Below, piece after piece: positions 1 through 6,181 of a DNA stretch of 6,308 bases. The stretch is from Muribaculaceae bacterium. GTDB taxonomy: Bacteria > Bacteroidota > Bacteroidia > Bacteroidales > Muribaculaceae. The stretch covers positions 1 through 6,308 of the forward strand of contig JAFYCU010000195.1 in the NCBI GenBank assembly GCA_017545095.1. Reading direction: 5' to 3'. Position numbers and translations under genes: made by a program. Every line of letters starts with the position of its first letter. The first letter of the stretch is position 1. Under the pieces are notes generated by a model, which searched no databases, was not told where the DNA came from, and saw nothing but the letters and a program-made list of their open reading frames with translations.

Positions 1-783
1 GAGTGGTTCGCCTCGATTGGCACCGAGAAGTCGAAAGGCACCAAGGTGTTCGCCCTGGCAGGAAAAATCAACAATGTGGGTCTGATCGAAGTGCCCATGG
101 GCACCACCCTGCGCGAAATCATCTACGACATCGGTGGCGGCGTGAAGAACGGCAAGAAGTTCAAGGCCGTGCAGACGGGTGGCCCCTCGGGAGGCTGCCT
201 CACCGAGAAGCATCTCGACATCCCCATCGACTACGAGAGCCTGGGCGCTGCCGGCTCGATGATGGGTTCGGGCGGTATGATCGTCATGGACGAGGACGAC
301 TGCATGGTGTCGGTGGCCAAGTTCTATCTTGAGTTCACCGTGAGCGAGTCGTGCGGTAAGTGCACGCCCTGCCGCATCGGCAACAAGCGACTGCTCGAGA
401 TTCTCACCCGCATCACTCAGGGCAACGGCACGATGGAAGACCTGGACACGCTGAAGACGCTGGCCGCCACCATCAAGGACACCGCTCTGTGCGGCTTGGG
501 CCAGACGTCGCCCAACCCGGTGCTCTCCACCATCGACAACTTCTACGATGAATATGTGGAGCATGTGAAGCAGCACAAGTGCCGCGCCAAGCAGTGCAAG
601 TCGCTCCTCACCTACTCCATCAATCCCGAGAAGTGCAAGGGCTGCGGCGCTTGCAAGCGTGGCTGCCCCGCCGACGCCATTATGGGCGATGTGCGCAAAC
701 CTCATGTGATTAATCCGTTCAAGTGCATCCGTTGCGGCATGTGCCAGTCGCGTTGCCATTTCGATGCCATCGTTGTTCTATAG
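1..783 (+). CDS. hydB: HydB/HndC-type NuoF-like subunit of bifurcating [FeFe] hydrogenase (5' end outside window)
   Basis: This is the C-terminal 260 residues of the flavin/NADH subunit of a trimeric, NAD-linked [FeFe] hydrogenase. The frame is open from base 1, and the family is about 600 residues long, so over half, including most of the FMN/NADH-binding domain, lies upstream. The GTG at 46 is therefore internal. Visible parts, numbered from base 1: an SLBB-type segment and a GGPSGGCL motif (about residues 20-70); the NuoF [4Fe-4S] site SxxCGxCxPC with C118, C121, C124 and distal C164; a C194-x4-C199 pair after a His-containing stretch, which may be the zinc site described at the HydB hinge in HydABC structures (inference); and a bacterial-type 2x[4Fe-4S] ferredoxin tail with C212/C215/C218/C222 and C242/C245/C248/C252. 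That ferredoxin tail separates HydB/HndC proteins from plain complex I NuoF. It stops at TAG, 84 nt before hydA. No ligand is missing. The main alternative label is HndC of an NADP-reducing hydrogenase; cofactor preference cannot be read from this part. Confidence 0.93.
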   Translation, partial: EWFASIGTEKSKGTKVFALAGKINNVGLIEVPMGTTLREIIYDIGGGVKNGKKFKAVQTGGPSGGCLTEKHLDIPIDYESLGAAGSMMGSGGMIVMDEDDCMVSVAKFYLEFTVSESCGKCTPCRIGNKRLLEILTRITQGNGTMEDLDTLKTLAATIKDTALCGLGQTSPNPVLSTIDNFYDEYVEHVKQHKCRAKQCKSLLTYSINPEKCKGCGACKRGCPADAIMGDVRKPHVINPFKCIRCGMCQSRCHFDAIVVL

Positions 784-828
784 TGAATCAATATGTTCCG
801 TTATTGGTGTGAACATAGCTTCATCACC

Positions 829-856
829 GATAACTGAAAACTGATAACTGAAAACC
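829..856. repeat. Two-copy 14-bp tandem repeat in the hydB-hydA spacer
   Basis: GATAACTGAAAACT at 829-842 is followed directly by GATAACTGAAAACC at 843-856 (13 of 14 identical). It fills the 3' part of the 84-nt spacer and ends 11 nt before the upstream hydA ATG. The spacer is AT-rich and has no terminator hairpin and no recognisable promoter. The function is unknown; it might influence translation initiation of hydA or be a neutral slippage product. Confidence 0.85.
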
Positions 857-867
857 AATAGATATAT

Positions 868-2634
868 ATGGAAGAGAAGATGATTACCGTCACCATCGAC
901 CGTCATGTGGTCGAGGTGCCTGCCAATATGACCATCCTCGATGCCGCCAAAGGGGTGAACGTCGAGATTCCCACGCTGTGCCACATCAACCTGGAGGGCA
1001 CGTGCCTGAAGAGCAACCCCGCTTCGTGCCGCTTGTGCGTGGTGGAGGTTGAGGGCAACCGCAACCTGGTGCCTGCGTGCGCCACCAAGTGCCGCCCCGA
1101 CATGGTGGTGCACACCAGCTCACCGCGTGTGCTGCGCGCCCGCAAGACTGTGGCCGAGCTCATCCTGAGCGACCACCCCAACGATTGCCTCACCTGCCCC
1201 AAGTGCAGCGACTGCGAGCTGCAACGTCTGGTGCGCCGGCTCAACTGCCGCCAGATCCCGTTCAAAGACGGCGAGCGCATCGAGCGCAAGAAAGAAATCA
1301 CCCCGGCCATCACCCGCGACATGAGCAAGTGCATCTACTGCCGCCGCTGCGAGAGCGTGTGTAACGATGTGCAGAGCGTGGGTGCTCTGGGAGCCGTGGG
1401 CCGCGGTTTTGGAACCATTGTGGGCACCGCCTTTGGCAAGACGCTGAGCGACACCAACTGCACCTATTGCGGACAGTGCGTGGCTGTGTGCCCCGTGGGC
1501 GCACTCACCGAGCGCGACTACGCCGAAGAGCTCATCGCCGACATCACCAACCCCGACAAGGTTGTCATCGCCCAGACCGCTCCCGCCGTGCGCTACGCAC
1601 TGGGCGAGGAGTTTGGCCTGAAGCCGGGCACCAGCGTAACGGGCAAGATGGTCACCGCGCTCAAGGACATGGGCTTCGACTATGTGTTCGACACCGACTT
1701 CGGCGCCGACATGACCATCATGGAAGAGGGTTACGAAATCCTCGACCGCCTCGGCAAGCATTTGGCGGGCGACAAGAACGTGAAGCTGCCCATCATGACC
1801 TCGTGCTGCCCCGCATGGGTCAACTTCTATGAGCATGAGTATCCCGACCTGCTCGACTATCCCTCGAGTGCCAAGTCACCAGGTCAGATGTTCGGTGCTG
1901 TGGCCAAGACCTACTGGGCCGACAAGATGGGCATTCCGCGCGACAAACTCGTGGTGGTCTCCATCATGCCGTGCTTGGCCAAGAAATATGAGTGCGGCCG
2001 TCCCGAGTTCAAGGTCGATGGCAACCCCGATGTGGACTACAGCATCAGCACGCGCGAGCTGGCCGCCCTCATCCGCCGCAGCAACATCAACTTCGACAGT
2101 CTGCCCGACAGCGACTACGACACGCCGATGGGCGAGTCGACGGGAGCCGCCGCCATCTTCGGCACCACTGGTGGTGTGATGGAGGCCGCTCTGCGCACAG
2201 TCTATGAGGTGTACACAGGCAAAACGCTGCCGCGTGTCGACTTCGACCAAGTGCGTGGATTGGACGGTGTGCGCGAAGCCACCATCGACCTCGATGGTTT
2301 CGAGCTCAAGGTGTGTGTGGTGCACACGCTGAGCAACGCACGCATGGTAATGGACAAGCTGCGTGCCGGCACGCTCAACTACCACGTTGTGGAGGTGATG
2401 GCTTGCCCCGGTGGTTGCATCGGCGGTGCCGGTCAGCCCTACCACCACGGCGATGGCACCGTGCTGCGCGCACGCCAGCGTGCCGCCTATGCCGAAGACG
2501 CCGGCAAGCAGCTGCGCAAGAGCCATGAGAACCCCGACATCCAGAAGCTCTACAAAGAGTTCCTTGGAGAGCCGCTCCATGGCAAAGCCCACGAGCTGTT
2601 GCACACATCCTACAGCGACAAGAGCATCAAGTGA
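868..2634 (+). CDS. hydA: HydA, catalytic subunit of electron-bifurcating [FeFe] hydrogenase (group A, HndD-like)
   Basis: This 588-residue cytoplasmic enzyme carries out reversible H2 formation at the H-cluster and, with HydB and HydC, should couple it to NADH and ferredoxin. Domains in order: N-terminal [2Fe-2S] ferredoxin (C38, C54, C57, C71); NuoG-type His/Cys [4Fe-4S] site (H103, C107, C110, C116); two-cluster ferredoxin (C155/C158/C161/C208 and C165/C198/C201/C204); the H-cluster domain; and the small C-terminal domain (about 553-588, KSHENP to LLHTSY). The three H-cluster signatures are intact: TSCCPAW (C313, C314), MPCLAKKYE (C369, K372, E375) and MACPGGCIGGAGQP (C513, C517). By alignment to the C. 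pasteurianus CpI sequence as I remember it, C313 is the proton-transfer cysteine and the conserved acidic MEEGYE motif (E286-E290) is present. Two starts are possible. ATG 868 gives 588 residues; ATG 880 gives 584, aligns with residue 1 of CpI and has a purine-rich GGAAGAG just upstream. I keep 868 without strong preference. No frameshift or truncation is seen. Confidence 0.97.
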   Translation: MEEKMITVTIDRHVVEVPANMTILDAAKGVNVEIPTLCHINLEGTCLKSNPASCRLCVVEVEGNRNLVPACATKCRPDMVVHTSSPRVLRARKTVAELILSDHPNDCLTCPKCSDCELQRLVRRLNCRQIPFKDGERIERKKEITPAITRDMSKCIYCRRCESVCNDVQSVGALGAVGRGFGTIVGTAFGKTLSDTNCTYCGQCVAVCPVGALTERDYAEELIADITNPDKVVIAQTAPAVRYALGEEFGLKPGTSVTGKMVTALKDMGFDYVFDTDFGADMTIMEEGYEILDRLGKHLAGDKNVKLPIMTSCCPAWVNFYEHEYPDLLDYPSSAKSPGQMFGAVAKTYWADKMGIPRDKLVVVSIMPCLAKKYECGRPEFKVDGNPDVDYSISTRELAALIRRSNINFDSLPDSDYDTPMGESTGAAAIFGTTGGVMEAALRTVYEVYTGKTLPRVDFDQVRGLDGVREATIDLDGFELKVCVVHTLSNARMVMDKLRAGTLNYHVVEVMACPGGCIGGAGQPYHHGDGTVLRARQRAAYAEDAGKQLRKSHENPDIQKLYKEFLGEPLHGKAHELLHTSYSDKSIK

Positions 2635-2637
2635 TTT

Positions 2638-2651
2638 GATAATGGATAATG
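2638..2651. repeat. Two-copy 7-bp tandem repeat GATAATG in the hydA-hydC spacer
   Basis: GATAATG occurs twice head to tail, perfectly, starting 4 nt after the hydA stop codon within the 45-nt spacer before hydC. It shares the GATAA core with the longer tandem repeat upstream of hydA. No stable hairpin or convincing promoter occurs in this spacer, which agrees with read-through transcription from hydA to hydC. Confidence 0.75.
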
Positions 2652-2679
2652 TATCATTAATATTTCCATCATTAGCATT

Positions 2680-3162
2680 ATGGCAAAAGAAATGAAATTG
2701 GCCTGCAACGTTGTTGAGCAAGTGGAGGCCATCTGCGATAAGTTCGGCAACAAGCCGGGTGAGCTCATCAACATCCTGCACGAGGCTCAGAACCTGCACG
2801 GCTACCTGCCCGAGGAGATGCAACGTGTGATTGCCCGCAAGTTGAGCATTCCCGTCTCGCGTGTTTTTGGCGTGGTGACATTCTACTCCTTCTTCACGAT
2901 GACCCCCAAGGGTCGTCACCCCATCTCGGTGTGTCTGGGCACGGCCTGCTATGTGCGTGGCTCGGAGAAGCTGCTTGAGGAAATCAAGCGCACGCTGAAC
3001 ATCGAGGTTGGCGAGACCACCCCCGACGGCAAGTTCTCGCTCGACTGCCTGCGCTGCGTGGGTGCTTGCGGACTTGCTCCTGTGGTTACCATCGGCGATC
3101 GTGTGTATGGTCGTCTGCAGCCTAAGGACATCAAGAGCATCCTTGAGGAAGTGAAAGACTGA
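2680..3162 (+). CDS. hydC: HydC/HndA-type NuoE-like [2Fe-2S] subunit of bifurcating hydrogenase
   Basis: This 160-residue protein belongs to the NuoE (24-kDa, thioredoxin-like ferredoxin) family and is the third subunit of the HydABC hydrogenase, relaying electrons near the flavin of HydB. A helical N-terminal part (about 10-65, including LINILHEAQNLHGYLPEE) is followed by a thioredoxin-like domain with the family's ligands C85-x4-C90 and C126-x3-C130. The motifs CLGTACYVRG and CLRCVGACGLAP are typical. An extra cysteine, C123, sits three residues before the third ligand. The length is normal for the family. The start is ATG 2680; ATG 2692 (residue 5) is an alternative, and neither has a clear ribosome binding site. 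It is the last gene before a strong terminator. Here the NuoE-like gene comes last, whereas in Thermotoga hydCBA and Desulfovibrio hndABCD, as I recall them, it comes first. A complex I NuoE role is unlikely because the gene sits next to hydA. Confidence 0.94.
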   Translation: MAKEMKLACNVVEQVEAICDKFGNKPGELINILHEAQNLHGYLPEEMQRVIARKLSIPVSRVFGVVTFYSFFTMTPKGRHPISVCLGTACYVRGSEKLLEEIKRTLNIEVGETTPDGKFSLDCLRCVGACGLAPVVTIGDRVYGRLQPKDIKSILEEVKD

Positions 3163-3191
3163 CAGTATAAGCTCAAGTCTGATACTAAAGG

Positions 3192-3229
3192 TTTCGGCCA
3201 CCTGCTCAAAACAGAGCGGGTGGCCGAAA
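3192..3229. terminator. Strong stem-loop terminator between convergent genes
   Basis: The arms TTTCGGCCACCTGCTC (3192-3207) and GAGCGGGTGGCCGAAA (3214-3229) pair over 16 bp with one G-U wobble in + strand RNA, closing a 6-nt loop AAAACA. A moderately T-rich stretch (TGTTGTTGACTCTTTT) follows on the + side. The hairpin starts 29 nt after the hydC stop and ends 39 nt short of the nrdJ stop on the opposite strand, so it is placed to end both transcripts. The tail is better on the + strand; the - strand tail has only short T runs, so termination of nrdJ here is less certain. Confidence 0.88.
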
Positions 3230-3268
3230 TGTTGTTGACTCTTTTGCTGTATCCGTCAGGCTGCGGTG

Positions 3269-5824
3269 TCAGCCGCAACGCGAGGTGCCGCAGTTGGTGC
3301 AAATCAGGCAGCCCTCTTGATAAACGAGGGTTTCCTGACCGCAGTTCGGGCAGGTCTGGCCGCTGGCCTTGGTGCCATTGGGCAGATACTTCTTCAAAGC
3401 CCGTTCCACACCCATCTTCCAGGTGTTGATCGACTGGTTGTCGAGTTCCAGGCTGCTCACCAGCTTGAGCACTTGCTCGATGGGCATGCCATAACGCAGC
3501 ACACCGCTGATGAGCTTGGCATAGTTCCAGAACTCGGGGTTGAATTTCTCGCTCAGTCCCTCGATGGTGGTCTTGAAGCCGCGCTTGTTGATGAACTGGA
3601 AGTCGTAGCGCTTGCTTCCGTCCTCGCCCACAGCCTTGATGATTTTGCCCTTGGTCACCGACTTGGGGCAGAAAATGCCCTCTTCATCGTCAGCGATACC
3701 GGTGAAAATCTCATACGGACGGCTGTCGATGAGGCCGATAAAGGCAATCCACTTTTCCTTGTTGTTCTGGAACCGCACCACATCAGCTTCCAGCTCCACG
3801 GGACGCTTCAGGATGTGCTCCTCGTCAGCAATATAGTGGGCGGTTTTCTTTTTCTGCTTCTCTTTGTCCTCCTTGGTGAGTTGCACGAGCACGCCCGAGC
3901 GCGAACCGTCGCGATACACGGTGCAGCCCTTGCAGCCGCAACGCCAGGCTTCGAAATAGACCTTGGCAACCATCTCCTCGGTGATGTCGTTCGGCAGGTT
4001 CACGGTCACGCTGATGCTGTGGTCAACCCACTTTTGCACGGCTCCCTGCATGCGCACCTTCGCCACCCAGTCGATGTCGTTGGAGGTGGCTTTGTAGTAG
4101 GGCGATTGCTTCACCAATGCCTCGATTTGCTCCTGGGTGTAGTCGTTGCGCACCTCGATGCCCTTCACGTTCATCCACGTGATGAACTTGGGGTGATAGA
4201 CGATAAACTCCTCGAACGAGTCGCCGTTTTCATCCACATAGTCGATGCGCACATCCTTGTCGCTGGGATTCACCTTGCGACGGCGCTTATACACGGGCAG
4301 GAACACGGGTTCGATGCCCGAGGTGGTCTGCGTCATCAGGCTGGTGGTGCCCGTGGGTGCGATGGTGAGGCAGGCGATGTTGCGGCGGCCATGCTTGAGC
4401 ATCAACTCATACAGTTCCGGGTCGGCCTCGCGAATGCGGGCAATGAATGGATTGTTCACCTCACGCTTGGCATCGTAGATTTCGAATGCTCCGCGCTCCT
4501 GCGCCATGGTCACGCTCGAGCGGTAGGCGGCAAGCGTGAGTGCACGGTGCACGCTCACCGAGAATGCCGTGGCCTCGTCGCTGCCGTAGCGCAACCCCAT
4601 GGCGGCAAGCATGTCGCCCTCGGCGGTGGTGCCCACGCCGGTGCGGCGGCCCTTGAGCGTCTTCGAACGGATTTTCTCCCACAGATTCAGCTCGGTGGTC
4701 TTCACCTCGCCGGTTTCGGGGTCGGACTTGATTTTGGCCAGGATTTTCTCGATTTTCTCCATCTCCAGGTCGATGATGTCGTCCATGATGCGCTGGGCGC
4801 AGGCGATATGCTCCGAGAACAGGTCGAAATCGAAACGCGCCTCGGGCGTGAACGGGTTCACCACATAGCTGTAGAGGTTCACGGCCACCAGGCGGCAGCT
4901 GTCGTAGGGGCACAGCGGAATCTCGCCGCACGGATTGGTGCTGATGGTGCGGAATCCCAAGTCGGCATAGCAGTCGGGCAGGGCCTCGCGGGTGATGGTG
5001 TCCCAGAACAGCACACCAGGTTCGGCGCTTTTCCAGGCGTTATGGATGATCTTTGCCCAGAGCTTGGCGGCATCGGTTTCCTTTTTGTAGATGGGGTCTT
5101 TGCTGTCCACCGGATATTGCTGCGTGTAGGGCTTGCCCTCGATGGCGGCCTGCATAAACTCGTCGTCGATGCGCACACTCACATTGGCGCCGGTCACCTT
5201 GCCCTCGGTGAGCTTGGCATCGATAAACGACTCTGCATCGGGATGCTTGATGCTCACGGTGAGCATCAACGCTCCGCGACGCCCATCCTGTGCCACCTCG
5301 CGGGTGGAATTGCTATAGCGCTCCATAAAGGGGACCAAGCCCGTGCTGGTGAGCGCGGAGTTCTTCACCGGTGAACCTTTCGGGCGGATGTGCGACAAGT
5401 CGTGCCCCACTCCACCACGGCGTTTCATGAGCTGCACCTGCTCCTCGTCGATTTTGATGATGCCGCCATAGGAGTCGGGTTCGCCATCGAGGCCGATCAC
5501 AAAGCAATTCGACAACGAGCCAATTTGGAAATTGTTGCCGATGCCTGCCATGGGGCTACCCTGCGGCACGATGTAGCGGAAATGCTTGATCAGGTCGAAC
5601 ACGCGATCCTCACTCATGGGGTTGGGGTACTTGCGCTCGATGCGGGCCACTTCGCGGGCGATGCGGTGGTGCATGTCGTCGGGGGTTAGCTCATAGATGT
5701 TGCCAAAGCTGTCCTTCAATGCATACTTGCTGGCCCACACGCGGGCGGCAAGCTCATCGCCTTCGAAATATTTGAGCGACGCATCGTAGGCCTCTTGATA
5801 AGTGTAAGTCTGATTTTCGTTCAC
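3269..5824 (-). CDS. nrdJ: Adenosylcobalamin-dependent (class II) ribonucleoside-diphosphate reductase
   Basis: This 851-residue enzyme reduces ribonucleotides to deoxyribonucleotides using a thiyl radical generated from adenosylcobalamin, independently of oxygen. The active-site motif NPCGEIPL gives N297, the radical cysteine C299 and E301. The redox pair is C107 (in SNCFV) and C310, 11 residues after C299, as in the Thermotoga enzyme. Other family marks are GGVGHDLS (137-144), the phosphate-binding PTGTTS (490-495) and GCKGCTVYRDGSRSG (630-644). There is no N-terminal ATP-cone. A TSCPD-type domain occupies roughly 680-795 and is followed by a cysteine-rich tail: C825-x2-C828, C839, C842-x2-C845 and C850. 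The tail looks like a zinc ribbon plus a C-x4-C pair (C845/C850) resembling the swinging-arm pair of the Lactobacillus enzyme (inference). The start is GTG (complement of 5822-5824). An in-frame TAA lies seven codons upstream, and the next ATG is residue 51, inside conserved sequence. The gene converges on the hydrogenase operon. Confidence 0.97.
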   Translation of the reverse strand: MNENQTYTYQEAYDASLKYFEGDELAARVWASKYALKDSFGNIYELTPDDMHHRIAREVARIERKYPNPMSEDRVFDLIKHFRYIVPQGSPMAGIGNNFQIGSLSNCFVIGLDGEPDSYGGIIKIDEEQVQLMKRRGGVGHDLSHIRPKGSPVKNSALTSTGLVPFMERYSNSTREVAQDGRRGALMLTVSIKHPDAESFIDAKLTEGKVTGANVSVRIDDEFMQAAIEGKPYTQQYPVDSKDPIYKKETDAAKLWAKIIHNAWKSAEPGVLFWDTITREALPDCYADLGFRTISTNPCGEIPLCPYDSCRLVAVNLYSYVVNPFTPEARFDFDLFSEHIACAQRIMDDIIDLEMEKIEKILAKIKSDPETGEVKTTELNLWEKIRSKTLKGRRTGVGTTAEGDMLAAMGLRYGSDEATAFSVSVHRALTLAAYRSSVTMAQERGAFEIYDAKREVNNPFIARIREADPELYELMLKHGRRNIACLTIAPTGTTSLMTQTTSGIEPVFLPVYKRRRKVNPSDKDVRIDYVDENGDSFEEFIVYHPKFITWMNVKGIEVRNDYTQEQIEALVKQSPYYKATSNDIDWVAKVRMQGAVQKWVDHSISVTVNLPNDITEEMVAKVYFEAWRCGCKGCTVYRDGSRSGVLVQLTKEDKEKQKKKTAHYIADEEHILKRPVELEADVVRFQNNKEKWIAFIGLIDSRPYEIFTGIADDEEGIFCPKSVTKGKIIKAVGEDGSKRYDFQFINKRGFKTTIEGLSEKFNPEFWNYAKLISGVLRYGMPIEQVLKLVSSLELDNQSINTWKMGVERALKKYLPNGTKASGQTCPNCGQETLVYQEGCLICTNCGTSRCG

Positions 5825-5876
5825 TTGAATTGAGTTGTATGATTACTATTTCAGTCGTTGTTTTAATTTGCGACTG

Positions 5877-5906
5877 CAAAGTTAATCAAACTTTTCGAGA
5901 AACAAT
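5877..5906 (-). promoter_or_regulatory. Putative Bacteroidetes-type promoter of nrdJ
   Basis: On the - strand, TAACTTTG (complement of 5877-5884) is a perfect match to the Bacteroidetes -7 element TAnnTTTG. Upstream, after an 18-nt gap, ATTG (complement of 5903-5906) is a three-of-four match to the -33 element TTTG; the usual gap is about 19-21 nt. Transcription would begin near 5868-5872 and leave a 5' leader of about 45-50 nt before the GTG start. The leader is AT-rich and shows no clear hairpin or ribosome binding site. The -7 box is convincing; the -33 box is only fair. Confidence 0.6.
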
Positions 5907-5994
5907 ATGGTTGTACGCCAAAATCAATGTTTTCTATTTCGAATAGCCAAACAGCTGTAAAACAACATATTAGCAAAACAGAGAAAGCCGCAAA

Positions 5995-6012
5995 ATTTCC
6001 ATAAATGGAAAT
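5995..6012. promoter_or_regulatory. 18-bp palindrome, candidate operator
   Basis: ATTTCCATAAATGGAAAT has 8-bp perfect arms (5995-6002 and 6005-6012) around a 2-nt AA centre. Such a symmetric dyad without a T-run fits a dimeric repressor or activator site better than a terminator. It lies about 90 nt upstream of the putative nrdJ -33 element, rather far for direct repression, so it may serve a rightward gene beyond the window. It does not resemble the NrdR box as I know it. The palindrome is certain; its role is a guess. Confidence 0.4.
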
Positions 6013-6103
6013 CATGCTCCCACAAGCGTCTGCATTCCAAATATTTTTGTGATGACGTAATTTGAACAAAATCTAAACTCCACGTCCCATATGGTTGATG
6101 AAA

Positions 6104-6181
6104 TAATTCAAGTTTCGTTTACTTTCCCCTTCCCCTGAGCCACCGCTTGCAGTGACCCAGGATTACTTAATTCAAGTTTCG
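6104..6181. repeat. Pair of identical 14-bp direct repeats enclosing a hairpin
   Basis: TAATTCAAGTTTCG occurs at 6104-6117 and again, identically, at 6168-6181, with a 64-bp period. The 50 bp between the copies hold a 28-nt hairpin. The repeats mark the point where base composition changes from AT-rich to balanced. They could be the ends of a small non-autonomous element, copies of a dispersed intergenic repeat, or protein-binding sites. No transposase is visible and I do not recognise the family. Confidence 0.55.
6134..6161 (-). other. Hairpin between the 14-bp repeats, best formed in - strand RNA
   Basis: Read on the - strand, CCTGGGTCACT, loop GCAAGC and GGTGGCTCAGG form an 11-bp stem with no mismatches if three G-U wobbles are counted. 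On the + strand the same positions give three A-C mismatches, so the fold favours an RNA transcribed leftward, toward nrdJ. A G/A-rich stretch follows it instead of T residues, so it is not an intrinsic terminator. The role is unknown. Confidence 0.4.

Noticed and set aside
46..783. GTG at 46 as a start for a shorter 245-residue protein
   Set aside because: The frame is open and homologous from base 1, within the conserved NuoF/HydB region, so the gene simply begins left of the window.
2404..2442. GGAGQP instead of GGGGQP in the third H-cluster motif of HydA
   Set aside because: The general signature is CxxGxGxP, which this sequence satisfies; the alanine falls at a variable position, so it is no sign of altered chemistry.
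2635..2665. Possible internal promoter before hydC (TTTG, 19-nt gap, TAATATTT)
   Set aside because: The -7 element matches only in part, and the spacer is otherwise typical of a co-transcribed operon.
1876..3201. A 441-codon open frame on the - strand opposite hydA and hydC
   Set aside because: Same reason: a mirror of GC-biased codons of two certain genes. It also spans their intergenic spacer and terminator arm, with no domain seen.
3266..5374. A 702-codon open frame on the + strand opposite nrdJ
   Set aside because: It lies antisense to a gene with complete motifs; long antisense frames are expected where third positions are GC-rich. Its translation is low-complexity (many His, Ala, Leu, Gly) and contains no recognisable domain.
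6042..6049. TATTTTTG on the + strand, matching the Bacteroidetes -7 box
   Set aside because: No TTTG-like -33 element at the right distance and no gene follows within the window; a chance match in AT-rich DNA is likely.
5863..6069. A 68-codon - strand frame with a hydrophobic segment upstream of nrdJ
   Set aside because: It begins at TTG, covers the nrdJ promoter and the palindrome, and has AT-driven composition; the hydrophobic run is what AT-rich DNA gives by chance.
6118..6170. Cobalamin-riboswitch-like words (GTCACTG followed by GGGGAAGGGG) on the - strand upstream of the B12-dependent nrdJ
   Set aside because: The rest of the riboswitch is missing: no B12 box of the form AGYCMGGAGACCTGCC follows and the conserved 5' core is absent. 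It also lies upstream of the likely nrdJ start site and so outside its leader.
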